From NCBI RefSeq assembly GCF_019429485.1, contig NZ_JAHXZN010000006.1:62001-126000 (forward strand): DNA of 64,000 nt. Reading direction: 5' to 3'. The notes under the pieces were generated by a model, which saw only the letters and a program-made list of their open reading frames with translations, was not told the origin of the DNA and ran no database searches. Numbering within the stretch: position 1 is the stretch's first letter; each line of letters begins with the position of its first letter. Shown here piece by piece: positions 54,363 to 63,862 of this stretch. The DNA is from Sphingomonas citri. GTDB taxonomy: Bacteria > Pseudomonadota > Alphaproteobacteria > Sphingomonadales > Sphingomonadaceae. A program made the position numbers and the translations under genes.

Positions 54363-54497
54363 GCGGCGTGCGACTCGCCCTGGCGCGAAAGCGACTCGGT
54401 TGGGCGCGAACGGCGGGCGGGCGCGTCGTGCTGCCGTGGGCGACGCCGCGGTACGGGCGTACGCTCGGTGCGGGGACACAACAGAAGGGGCCCGACC

Positions 54498-55196
54498 GTG
54501 CGTTTCCAGCAGAGCGCGCCCGCCGCATCGATCACCGGGGCGCTGGTCATCGCCGCGCTGCTCGCGGGTTGTTCACGCCATGCCGCGCCGCCGCCGACCG
54601 CGGCGGCCGCGCCGCCGCCAACGGTGGCGATGGTGCCGGCGCCGCTGCCCGCGGGCGCGCGGCCGGGGATGAACGTCCCCGCGCGCCAGGCCGATGGCAG
54701 CTATCCCACGCCCAACCGCGCCCTCAGCGGCGCGGGCGCGGTGTGGCACCTGCGCAGCGCGCTCAACGTCGCCGCGCTCGCCTGCCGCGGCGCGCAGGAA
54801 GCGACGATCATCGCGCAGTACAATGCGATGCTCGCGGCGCGAAAGGCGGAGTTCGCCAGCGCGCAGGCGACGCTCCAGGCCGAGTATCGCGCCGGCGGCG
54901 GCGACTGGCAGGACCGGTTCGATGACCAGATGACGCGGCTCTACAATTTCTTCGCGCAGGACCTCGCGCGCGACGCCTTCTGCGCCGGCGCGGCGGACAC
55001 GCTGGGCGCGATCGCGACGGTGCCGGCGGCGACGCTGCCGGGCTTCGCGGCGGAGCGGCTGGCGGCGCTGGAGCGGCCGTTCACCGACTTCTTCGCCGCC
55101 TATGACCGCTGGCGCGCGGGCCAGCTCGTCCCCGCCACCGTCGCCGCCGCGACCGCGCCGCCGCCGCCGCGGGCGGTCGCCGGGACCGCGGGGTAG
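54498..55196 (+). CDS. Lipoprotein of unknown function
   Basis: 232 residues. The signal ends in a lipobox ALLAGC, so it is lipid-anchored, followed by a Pro/Ala-rich linker (PPPTAAAAPPPTVAM). The folded part has NRALSGAGAVWHLRSALNVA, then LACRGAQEATIIAQYNAMLA and DRFDDQMTRLYNFFAQDLAR with a Cys pair (ACRG, FCAG), a helical domain seen in uncharacterised sphingomonad exported proteins. GTG 54498 with GAAGGGG upstream is preferred; ATG 54468 would add ten charged residues before the signal. C-terminus is Ala/Pro-rich. Confidence 0.8.
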   Translation: MRFQQSAPAASITGALVIAALLAGCSRHAAPPPTAAAAPPPTVAMVPAPLPAGARPGMNVPARQADGSYPTPNRALSGAGAVWHLRSALNVAALACRGAQEATIIAQYNAMLAARKAEFASAQATLQAEYRAGGGDWQDRFDDQMTRLYNFFAQDLARDAFCAGAADTLGAIATVPAATLPGFAAERLAALERPFTDFFAAYDRWRAGQLVPATVAAATAPPPPRAVAGTAG

Positions 55197-55290
55197 GCGT
55201 CGGCATCGCGGGCCCGGGTGTCGCGACCGCGCTCCGGGCGCTAACTGTGGTCGCGAGGCAATTTGGGATCGAGCGCTCCTGCTCCACCGG

Positions 55291-55383
55291 CGTCATCCTG
55301 AACCCGTTTCAGGATCCACGTTGCCGCGCGAGAGGCGGCGGCGTTCGCGGGCCGGTGGATCCTGAGACAAGCTCAGGATGACG
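55291..55383. repeat. 93-bp inverted repeat, REPIN-like, type B
   Basis: Left arm 55291-55319 (CGTCATCCTGAACCCGTTTC with AGGATCCAC) and right arm 55355-55383. Fills part of the 321-bp gap between the lipoprotein and the GH84 gene; the rest of the gap shows no gene. Confidence 0.9.
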
Positions 55384-55517
55384 GCAGCCAGTGGTGCGAC
55401 GGCGGCTGACCAACCAGCGCGCGTCGCGTCGCCGCCCGCGCGACACCACCGCTTGCAGAGCCGCGCCGCGCCTTCTACCCAGACAACCATAATACCAACC
55501 TGAGACCGGAGCGCGAC

Positions 55518-57470
55518 ATGACACGCACGCGGACCCTTCGCTCCCTGTGGCTCGCCGCCGCGCTCGCCGGCACCGCGGCGGCGCCCGCCGCGGCGCAGGT
55601 GCCGACGCTCCCCGCGATCTTCCCCGCGCCCACGTCGATGGCGCTAACCGGCGGCCGCGTCGCGCTCGGCCGCGCCGCGGTGCTGGTGGTCGCGCCCGGT
55701 ACCGCGCCCGGGACGGTGGCGCTCGTACGCGCCGCGCTCGCCGCCGCGGGCGTCACCCAGGTCACCACCGCCAACCGGCTGCCCGCCGCGCTGACGACGC
55801 TCCACGTCGTCGTCGGCACGAGCGACGTCGCCGCGTTGCGCGACTCGCTCGCGCGCGCCGGCGCCACCGCCGACGACCGGCCGGAGGGCTATACGCTCGT
55901 CGCGCGCCCCGACGCCGCGGGCGGCGGACTGATCGCGCTCGCCGGGCATGACGCCGACGGGCTGTTCCACGCCGCGCAGACCTTCCGCCAGCTCGTGCGC
56001 CGCGGCGAGGTGCCGGGGCTGGTGATCCAGGACCATCCGGCCATGCCGATCCGCGGCACGATCGAGGGCTTCTACGGCAAGCCCTGGACGCAGGAGGACC
56101 GGATCCGCCACCTCGATTTCCTCGCCAGCGTCAAGGCCAACACCTACGTCTACAGCCCCAAGGACGACCCTTACGCGCGCGACCGCTGGCGCGAGCCGTA
56201 TCCGGCGGCGACGCTGGCCGAGCTGGGCACGCTCGCCGCGGCGGCGAAGCGAGACCACGTCAATTTCGTCTACGCCATCTCGCCGGGGCCGACGGTGTGC
56301 TTCTCCGACCCCGCCGACGCCGCCGCGCTGGAGCGCAAGTTCGACGCGCTGCGAGGCATCGGCGTGCGCAGCTTCTACGTCGCGCTCGACGACATCGAGT
56401 ATAAGAAATGGAACTGCGCCAAGGACGAGGCCGCGTTCGGCGCCTCGGGCGCGGCCGCCGCTGGCACCGCGCAGGCGCGGCTGCTCAACGCGGTGCAGCG
56501 CGACCTCGTCGCCAAGGACCGCGCCGCGCCGCCGCTGATCATGGTGCCGACCGAATATTACGACGCCAAGGAGACGCCCTACAAAGCGGCGCTGCGGCAG
56601 GAACTCGATCCGCGCGTGGTGGTGCAATGGACCGGCACCGACGTGGTGCCGCCCGCGATCTCGATCGGCGACGCGAAGACCGCGACCAAGGCGTTCGGGC
56701 GCAAGACGCTGCTGTGGGACAATTACCCGGTCAACGACTATGCCCAGACCACCGGCCGGCTGCTGCTGGCGCCCTATGCGCGGCGCGAGGCCGGGCTGGC
56801 GGGCGAGCTCAGCGGCATCCTCTCCAACCCGATGAACCAGGAGGTACCGAGCCGGGTCGCGGTGGCGGGCGTCGCGGCGTTCGCGTGGAACGACCGCGGC
56901 TACGACCCGGCGCAGGGCTGGCGCTTCGCCGCGGACGCGCTGTCGAGCGGTGACGCGCGCACCGCGGCGGCGCTGCTCGACTTCTTCGACACCCAGCATC
57001 TCGCCCCCACCTTCGGCAGCCAGCCGTGGCAGGAGCAGGCGCCGCGGCTCAAGGCACTGCTCGACGGCGTCCGCTTCGCGCTGGCGGACGGCGACGATGG
57101 CGCGCGGCGCGAGGCGATCGCGGCGCTGGCGGCGCGCGCCGACGCGCTGGCGGCCGCGCCCGACACGATCCGCGCCGGCGTGACCGATCCCGGCTTCGCG
57201 GCGCAGGCGGCGCCGTGGCTCGAGGCGACCGCGCTGTGGGGCCGCGCGCTCCAGCTCACCGCGGCCGGGCTGGGCGCGGCGCTGGAGGGCAGCGCGGCCG
57301 CGTCGCGCGACTTCGCCGCGGCCGGGCGGCTCGCGGCGCAGGCGGCGGCGGTCAAGACGATCCCCGGCGCGACGCGGTTCGACGGCACGGTGAAGGTGGC
57401 CGACGGCGTGCTCGACCGCTTCGTCGCCGACGCGCCCGGGCTGGTGGGCGCGGCGCCCGCCGGAGAGTGA
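55518..57470 (+). CDS. GH84-family beta-N-acetylglucosaminidase
   Basis: Exported glycosidase cleaving terminal beta-linked N-acetylglucosamine by substrate-assisted catalysis. 650 residues: signal MTRTRTLRSLWLAAALAGTA ending at AAAQ; an N-terminal GH20b-like domain (about 30-170); then the GH84 barrel opening with MPIRGTIEGFYGKPWTQEDR, NTYVYSPKDDPYARDRWREP and the catalytic aspartate pair in FYVALDDIEYKKW (about residue 290). WDNYPVNDYAQTTGRLLLAP is another family block. The C-terminal 170 residues are helical. It may release GlcNAc from glycans, chitin-derived oligomers or glycoproteins. Confidence 0.93.
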   Translation: MTRTRTLRSLWLAAALAGTAAAPAAAQVPTLPAIFPAPTSMALTGGRVALGRAAVLVVAPGTAPGTVALVRAALAAAGVTQVTTANRLPAALTTLHVVVGTSDVAALRDSLARAGATADDRPEGYTLVARPDAAGGGLIALAGHDADGLFHAAQTFRQLVRRGEVPGLVIQDHPAMPIRGTIEGFYGKPWTQEDRIRHLDFLASVKANTYVYSPKDDPYARDRWREPYPAATLAELGTLAAAAKRDHVNFVYAISPGPTVCFSDPADAAALERKFDALRGIGVRSFYVALDDIEYKKWNCAKDEAAFGASGAAAAGTAQARLLNAVQRDLVAKDRAAPPLIMVPTEYYDAKETPYKAALRQELDPRVVVQWTGTDVVPPAISIGDAKTATKAFGRKTLLWDNYPVNDYAQTTGRLLLAPYARREAGLAGELSGILSNPMNQEVPSRVAVAGVAAFAWNDRGYDPAQGWRFAADALSSGDARTAAALLDFFDTQHLAPTFGSQPWQEQAPRLKALLDGVRFALADGDDGARREAIAALAARADALAAAPDTIRAGVTDPGFAAQAAPWLEATALWGRALQLTAAGLGAALEGSAAASRDFAAAGRLAAQAAAVKTIPGATRFDGTVKVADGVLDRFVADAPGLVGAAPAGE

Positions 57471-57498
57471 GGGCGTAGGGAGTCGGAGCGCTAGCTTC

Positions 57499-57598
57499 TC
57501 CCCTCCCCTTCAGGGGAGGGGCTGGGGGTGGGGCGTCGCCGCGGGCGCAGCCTTGGTGGACAGGCCCCACCCCAACCCCTCCCCTGAAGGGGAGGGGC
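57499..57598. repeat. 100-bp inverted repeat, CCCCTTCAGGGG family
   Basis: Arms 57499-57534 and 57563-57598, both carrying CCCCTTCAGGGG and the GGTTGGGG/GGGGTGGGG tract. Lies between convergent GH84 and mscS genes, where it may terminate transcription from both sides. Confidence 0.9.
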
Positions 57599-57612
57599 TT
57601 CTACTCCCCCCC

Positions 57613-58773
57613 TCAGCCCCGCGCCGCCTCCGCATAGGGCATCACCAGGGTGCCATCGGGTGCGGCGGTGTAGGTGGTCTGCGTGGGGTAGGCGATGCCG
57701 ATCTTCTCGTCGGCGAAGCGGCGCATGATCGCCACCATCAGCCGGTCGCGCGTGGCGTGCGCGGTGGCCCAGTCGTCTCCCGGCGTATCGACCTGCAGCG
57801 CATAGTCGAGGCTCGACGCGCCGAACGTCTCGAAGCCGCACCGCGCCACCTTGGCGCCCTCCGCCTCGACCAGCTCGGTCAGGATCGCGGGCACGCGCGC
57901 CAGCGTGTCGGGCGGCGTCTCATAGGTGACGCCGATCGTGTAGGACACGCGGATGTGGTCGCGCAGCGACGTGTTCTGGATCTCCTTGTCGAGCAGGTTG
58001 CGGTTCGAGATGATGCGCAGCTCGCCGGTGAAGGCGCGGATGCGCGTCGACTTCAGCCCGATCGACTCGATCACGCCGCTGGTGGTGCCGTAGCTGACCT
58101 TGTCGCCGCGGCGGAACGGGCGGTCGAAGATGATCGCCAGAGCCGCGAACAGGTCGGCGAAGATGCCCTGCGCGGCGAGGCCGATGGCGATGCCGCCGAC
58201 GCCGAGCCCCGCGACCAGCCCGGTGACGTTGACCCCGAGATTGTCGAGCACCACCACCAAAGCGATCGCGAACACCGCGACGCTGACGAGGAGGCGGATC
58301 AGCCCCATCGCGCTCATCAGCGCCTCGCCGGTGTAATGTTCGCCGCGGGTGCGGTGCTCGATCGCGCCGAGGATCAGCTCGCGCGCCCAGATCGCGCCCT
58401 GGAAGGTGACCGCCACCTTGAACAGGAAGGCGATCGTCGCGTCGAGCTCGGGCGGGGTCGCGGCATAGCCACTCACCAGCCGCGCCGAGAGCATGATGAT
58501 GAAGAAGGCGTTGGTGCGCTCCACCGCGCGCCCCAGCACCGCCGACCAGCCCTTGCCCGAGGCGCTCCGCCGCGCCAGCCGCGGGCCGAAGGCGCGCAGC
58601 CAGAACAGCAGCAGCGAGAGCGCCACGCCGACACCGAGCGCGACCAGGATCTGCAGCCAATGCTGCTGCAGCCAGGTGACACTCGCGCCGAGCAGGGCTT
58701 GGGCCTGGTCGCCGACGCGACCCGTATCGATCGACACGGCCGGCTTGACCGCCGCCGCCTTGCTGTCACTCAT
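57613..58773 (-). CDS. MscS-family mechanosensitive channel
   Basis: 386 residues, inner membrane. Three to four N-terminal membrane segments lead to the pore helix and beta domain of MscS: GLVAGLGVGGIAIGLAAQGI with FADLFAALAIIFDRPFRRGD, then YGTTSGVIESIGLKSTRIRA and NRNLLDKEIQNTSLRD. Osmotic-shock release is the expected role. It starts one base after the topoisomerase stop, so the two form an operon. Confidence 0.92.
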   Translation of the reverse strand: MSDSKAAAVKPAVSIDTGRVGDQAQALLGASVTWLQQHWLQILVALGVGVALSLLLFWLRAFGPRLARRSASGKGWSAVLGRAVERTNAFFIIMLSARLVSGYAATPPELDATIAFLFKVAVTFQGAIWARELILGAIEHRTRGEHYTGEALMSAMGLIRLLVSVAVFAIALVVVLDNLGVNVTGLVAGLGVGGIAIGLAAQGIFADLFAALAIIFDRPFRRGDKVSYGTTSGVIESIGLKSTRIRAFTGELRIISNRNLLDKEIQNTSLRDHIRVSYTIGVTYETPPDTLARVPAILTELVEAEGAKVARCGFETFGASSLDYALQVDTPGDDWATAHATRDRLMVAIMRRFADEKIGIAYPTQTTYTAAPDGTLVMPYAEAARG

Positions 58774-58774
58774 C

Positions 58775-59818
58775 TCAGGCCGCCTTCAGCTCGCACGCGC
58801 CGGTCTGCTCGAGGAAGGCAATCAGCCCGCGCTCGGTGCGGGTGAGATACTGGCTGGCGCGGGGCAGCCGCAGCGTCTGGCGGAACGCGGCTTGCGCCGC
58901 CTTGTCCTTCCCGAGCTCGATCAAGGCGGGATGGACGTAGGATTTGCGCGCGATCGCGGGCGTGTTGCCGAGCCGCTCCACCACTGGCTCGAGCATCGTC
59001 TTGAGCCCGATCGGCGCGGGCGCCTCAACCAGGGCCTCGAACGCGACGACGCTCGCACCCCAGGTGCGGAAATGCTTGGCGGTGAAGCCGTCGCCCATCG
59101 CCTCGCGGAGATAGGCGTTGACGTCGGACGAGGTCACCGCGTGCGGCGCGCCATCGTCGCCGACGTACTGGAACAGCTTCTGCCCGGGCAGATCCTGGCA
59201 CTTCTTGACGAAGCGCGCGAGGCTGCCGTCGGTGATGCGCAGCTTGCGGATCTTGCCCGACTTGGCCTTGTACTGGAGCGCCAGCGTGCTGCCCTTGATC
59301 TGCGCGTGGCGGTCGCGCAGCGTGGTCAGGCCGTAGCTCTTGTTGGTCTTGGCATACGTCTCGTTGCCGATGCGCAGCGCCGCCATGTCGAGCAGCTTGA
59401 CGATCGCGGCGACGGTGCGCTCCTTGCTGTGCGTGCGCTTGTCGAGATCGGCCTCGACGCGCGCCCGCAACTTGGTCAGCGCGCGACCGAACGGGGCGCA
59501 GAGGTCGTATTTGGCCGCCTCCTGCTGCGCGCGGTAATCAAGATGATAACGATATTGCTTGCGGCCTTTCTCGTCCCAGCCGACCGCCTGGATGTGGCCG
59601 CTCGGGTCGGGGCAGAACCAGGCGTCGGTATAAGCGGGGGGCAGGCCGATCGCGTTGAGCCGGTCGATCTCGTCGCGGTCGGTGATTCGCTTGCCGTCCG
59701 CGTCGTGATAGGCCCAGGCGTCGTGACGCGTCTTCCGGCGCGTGATGCCGGGCTCGCCGTCATCGAAATACACGATGTGGCAGCCGCTTACGGTGGTTCG
59801 CTCGGCCGGTGCACTCAT
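58775..59818 (-). CDS. Poxvirus-type DNA topoisomerase IB
   Basis: 347 residues, relaxing supercoils through a 3'-phosphotyrosine intermediate. GCHIVYFDDGEPGITRRKTR, PPAYTDAWFCPDPSGHIQAV, QYRYHLDYRAQQEAAKYDLC and RTVAAIVKLLDMAALRIGNE are the family N-terminal and catalytic blocks; FTAKHFRTWGASVVAFEAL supplies catalytic Arg/His, and the nucleophile tyrosine is in NTPAIARKSYVHPALIELG (about residue 295). ATG 59818 (MSAPAERTTVSGC) is preferred; the frame is open to 60106 but runs through the divergent gene. First gene of the topoisomerase-mscS operon. Confidence 0.93.
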   Translation of the reverse strand: MSAPAERTTVSGCHIVYFDDGEPGITRRKTRHDAWAYHDADGKRITDRDEIDRLNAIGLPPAYTDAWFCPDPSGHIQAVGWDEKGRKQYRYHLDYRAQQEAAKYDLCAPFGRALTKLRARVEADLDKRTHSKERTVAAIVKLLDMAALRIGNETYAKTNKSYGLTTLRDRHAQIKGSTLALQYKAKSGKIRKLRITDGSLARFVKKCQDLPGQKLFQYVGDDGAPHAVTSSDVNAYLREAMGDGFTAKHFRTWGASVVAFEALVEAPAPIGLKTMLEPVVERLGNTPAIARKSYVHPALIELGKDKAAQAAFRQTLRLPRASQYLTRTERGLIAFLEQTGACELKAA

Positions 59819-59915
59819 GTCGCGGGAAATGCGCGGGCTGCCGCATCGTTCCGGAACGGGTGCCCGGCGGCGGGGTTGGGACCGCGTCGTACCGACACGT
59901 ATCAGGAGATTTCCC

Positions 59916-60491
59916 ATGGCCGACCTGTCGCAAGCCCGCGTGCTGATGCTCGCCGCCGACGGCTTCGAGACGGTGGAGCTGTTCGAGCCGCGCCAGGCGC
60001 TGGAAGCCGCCGGCGTCACCGTCACGCTCGCCTCGATCAAGCGCGATCCGATCCAGGGCATGAAGCAGGACATCAACCAGGCCGAGACCGCCACGCCCGA
60101 CCTCACGCTCGACGAGGTCGAGGTCGATGACTACGACGCGCTGGTGCTGCCGGGCGGGGTCGCCAACCCGGACAAGCTGCGCGTCGAGGCCAAGGCGGTG
60201 CAGATCGTCCAGGACTTCATGGACGAGGACAAGATCGTCGCGGCGATCTGCCACGCGCCCTGGCTGCTCGCCGAGGCTGACGTGATCGACGGGCGCCGGC
60301 TGACCGGGTTCGAGTCGATTCGCACCGATCTCGAGAACGCGGGCGGCGAAGTGGTCGACGAGGAGGTCGTGGTCGACGACAATCTCATCACCAGCCGTAA
60401 GCCCGACGACATCCCCGCCTTCAACAAGGCGATCCTCGCCGCGCTGACCGAGGAACTCGGCGCCGACGAGGAGGAGGAAGAGGAGGCGTAA
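59916..60491 (+). CDS. DJ-1/PfpI-family protein
   Basis: 191 residues of the DJ-1/PfpI class I glutamine-amidotransferase-like fold, whose members act as glyoxalases, deglycases or stress hydrolases. ADGFETVELFEPRQALEAAG is the N-terminal strand/helix with the conserved glutamate, DYDALVLPGGVANPDKLRV the central motif, and the nucleophile cysteine is in VAAICHAPWLLAEADVI (AICH). The C-terminus is unusually acidic (DEEEEEEA). ATG 59916 follows CAGGAG. Converges with pyrD across a palindrome. Confidence 0.93.
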   Translation: MADLSQARVLMLAADGFETVELFEPRQALEAAGVTVTLASIKRDPIQGMKQDINQAETATPDLTLDEVEVDDYDALVLPGGVANPDKLRVEAKAVQIVQDFMDEDKIVAAICHAPWLLAEADVIDGRRLTGFESIRTDLENAGGEVVDEEVVVDDNLITSRKPDDIPAFNKAILAALTEELGADEEEEEEA

Positions 60492-60508
60492 GGCGCCAGG
60501 CGAACCAA

Positions 60509-60533
60509 GATCCTCCCCTTGCAGGGGAGGATC
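60509..60533. terminator. Bidirectional hairpin between the PfpI-like gene and pyrD
   Basis: GATCCTCCCC (60509-60518), loop TTGCA, GGGGAGGATC (60524-60533): a perfect 10-bp stem. It is the terminal palindrome of the GATCCTCCCC repeat family standing alone, and lies at the end of two convergent genes, so a shared terminator-like role is plausible. Confidence 0.65.
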
Positions 60534-60538
60534 GTAGG

Positions 60539-61570
60539 TTAAGCCCCCACCGCCTCCGTCACGCTCGCGAAGCCGTCGCGCGCGAGGCACGCCGCCAGCT
60601 CGGACACGATCCGCCGCGGCAACCCCGGCCCGTCGTAGATCAGCGCGGTATAGACCTGCACCAGGCTCGCCCCGGCACGGATCCGCGCATAGGCCTCCGC
60701 CCCGCTGCCGATCCCGCCGACGGCGATCAGCGGCAGCGCGCCGCCGGTGGCGCGGCGGAAGTCGGCGAGCCGCTCGGCCGCGAGCGACCGCAGCGGCGCG
60801 CCCGACAACCCGCCGGCCTCGCCCGCGTGCGCGCTGCGCAGCGGCGGGCGGCTCACCGTGGTGTTGCTCACGATCAGCGCGTCCACCCGCGCGTCGAGCG
60901 CGGCGCGCGCGATCGAGTCGACCAGCGCCGCCTCGAGATCGGGCGCCACCTTGAGGAACAAGGGCGTGGTGCCGCGCGCGGCGACGCAGGCGGCGAGCAG
61001 CTCGGCCAGCGCGGCGCCGTGCTGCAGGTCGCGCAGACCCGGCGTGTTGGGCGAGCTGACGTTGATCGTTACGTAATCCGCCACCGGCGCCGCCGCGCTC
61101 ACCCCCGCGACATAGTCGGCGACGCGGTCGGCCGCGTCCTTGTTGGCGCCGACGTTGATGCCGAGCACGCCGTCGTGGCGCTTCGCCGCCGCGGCGCGCG
61201 CCACGCCGGCGGCGAGACCGCCGTTGTTGAAGCCCATGCGGTTGATGATGGCGCGGTCCTCGGCCAGCCGGAACAGTCGCGGGCGCGGGTTACCGGGCTG
61301 CGCGCGCGGGGTGAGCGTGCCGACCTCGACCGCGCCGAAGCCGAGCCGCATCAGCCCGGCGATCGCGCGCGCGTCCTTGTCGAGCCCGGCCGCGAGCCCG
61401 ACCGGGTTGGGAAAGTCGATGCCGGCGACTCGAGTCGTGAGTCGCGGCATCGGGCCGCCCAATGGTCCGCCGAGCGCACCCCAGCGCGCCAGGGCGCCGA
61501 GCGCGACGTCGTGCGCGCGCTCGGGCGGCAGCGCCAGCGCGGCGCGGTGGAGGAGGGAGGAAATCGCCAT
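60539..61570 (-). CDS. pyrD: Dihydroorotate dehydrogenase (quinone), class 2
   Basis: FMN enzyme oxidising dihydroorotate to orotate in pyrimidine synthesis, passing electrons to membrane quinone. 343 residues with the class 2 N-terminal helix (SSLLHRAALALPPERAHDVA), FPNPVGLAAGLDKDARAIAG, NRMGFNNGGL, the catalytic serine in YVTINVSSPNTPGLRDLQ, LFLKVAPDLE, and the FMN phosphate sites PLIAVGGIGSG and VQVYTALIYDGP. Normal length. Confidence 0.96.
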   Translation of the reverse strand: MAISSLLHRAALALPPERAHDVALGALARWGALGGPLGGPMPRLTTRVAGIDFPNPVGLAAGLDKDARAIAGLMRLGFGAVEVGTLTPRAQPGNPRPRLFRLAEDRAIINRMGFNNGGLAAGVARAAAAKRHDGVLGINVGANKDAADRVADYVAGVSAAAPVADYVTINVSSPNTPGLRDLQHGAALAELLAACVAARGTTPLFLKVAPDLEAALVDSIARAALDARVDALIVSNTTVSRPPLRSAHAGEAGGLSGAPLRSLAAERLADFRRATGGALPLIAVGGIGSGAEAYARIRAGASLVQVYTALIYDGPGLPRRIVSELAACLARDGFASVTEAVGA

Positions 61571-61644
61571 ATCGCGTCTGTCGTCGCGTCCCGAAGCGAG
61601 ATCAAGTCGCGCGATTTGTAAAAAATCGTCTTGAGCGAGATGAA

Positions 61645-61758
61645 TCTATCCAATCCTTGCGCGACGAGCTGTGTGCATAACGCGACTGCGACCCGAAGGG
61701 CTTCCGAACGGAAGTTCTTTCCTCAAGGGCCCGGCAGCCACTGCCGGGCCCTTTTTTT
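61645..61758 (+). ncRNA. Candidate small RNA (or suf leader) ending at an intrinsic terminator
   Basis: No protein gene on this strand lies upstream, yet a textbook terminator ends at 61757. Just before it, CTTCC (61701-61705), loop GAAC, GGAAG (61710-61714) forms a second hairpin, followed by an unpaired pyrimidine-rich stretch (TTCTTTCCTC). Hairpin, U/C-rich single strand, then terminator is the 3' layout of Hfq-dependent small RNAs. The 5' end is a guess; TTGAGC at 61631 could be a -35 element. It could instead be an attenuator ahead of the suf operon. Confidence 0.5.
61725..61757 (+). terminator. Intrinsic terminator
   Basis: AAGGGCCCGGCA (61725-61736), loop GCCAC, TGCCGGGCCCTT (61742-61753), then a run of T to 61758. 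The T tract exists only for + strand transcription, so it does not serve pyrD, which is on the other strand and starts at 61570. Confidence 0.85.
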
Positions 61759-61858
61759 GCCCTGATCGCGGTTGATTTCGCCCCGAGGCACGGCCACATG
61801 GCAATCGGAACGATCTACTCCGATTTGAGAGTCGATCGCAACTACCGAATGTGGGACG

Positions 61859-62302
61859 ATGCGCCTCTCGAGCCTGACCGATTATGCCGTGGTGCTGCTC
61901 ACCGCCGCCGCGCGCCACTGCGGCGGGCTGGCGCGGATGAACGCCACGTCGCTCGCCGAGGAGACCGGCGTGCCGCTGCCGACCGCGCAGAAGCTGGTCA
62001 GCCGGCTGGCGGCGGCGGGGCTGATCGACAGCACGCGCGGCACCGGCGGCGGGATCCGGCTGGCGCGCCCGCCCGCGACGATCACGCTGGCGGACGTGGT
62101 CGAGGCGGTCGAGGGGCCGATCGCGCTCACCGCGTGCGTCGACGCCGCCGAGCACGACTGCGCGATCGAGGGCAATTGCCGCGTCAAGCCGCATTGGAAC
62201 GCGGTCAATCAGGCGGTCCGCGGCGCGCTCGCGGGGGTGACGCTGGCGTCGCTGGCCGCCGCGCCCGCGCCCGCGCCCGAACAGATGAAGGTTGAGGCAT
62301 AA
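61859..62302 (+). CDS. Rrf2-family SUF-system regulator
   Basis: 147 residues, winged-helix Fe-S-sensing repressor. [40 protein letters not shown] and [17 protein letters not shown] are the DNA-binding domain of the SUF-associated Rrf2 subgroup; three cysteines that can ligate a cluster lie in [20 protein letters not shown]. It directly precedes sufB (start two bases after its stop), so it is autoregulatory leader of the suf operon. A possible operator ACTC-N8-GAGT lies at 61820-61835. Confidence 0.92.
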   Translation: MRLSSLTDYAVVLLTAAARHCGGLARMNATSLAEETGVPLPTAQKLVSRLAAAGLIDSTRGTGGGIRLARPPATITLADVVEAVEGPIALTACVDAAEHDCAIEGNCRVKPHWNAVNQAVRGALAGVTLASLAAAPAPAPEQMKVEA

Positions 62303-62303
62303 C

Positions 62304-63767
<1,464 letters not shown>

Positions 63768-63795
63768 CGCCGAGGGACGAGAACCGGCGCCTCAA

Positions 63796-63840
63796 CTCCC
63801 CTCCCCTTATGGGGAGGGGCCGGGGGTGGGGCCTCTCCGC
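63796..63840. repeat. Left half of a CCCCTTCAGGGG-family repeat
   Basis: CTCCCCTCCCCTTATGGGGA followed by GGGGCCGGGGGTGGGGCCTC matches the left arm of 42191-42289, with TTAT in the small loop. The right arm is missing: the next bases are the start of the DUF559 gene, so the repeat was cut or overwritten there. Confidence 0.8.
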
Positions 63841-63862
63841 GAACGCCATCGCCGGCGTCCAA

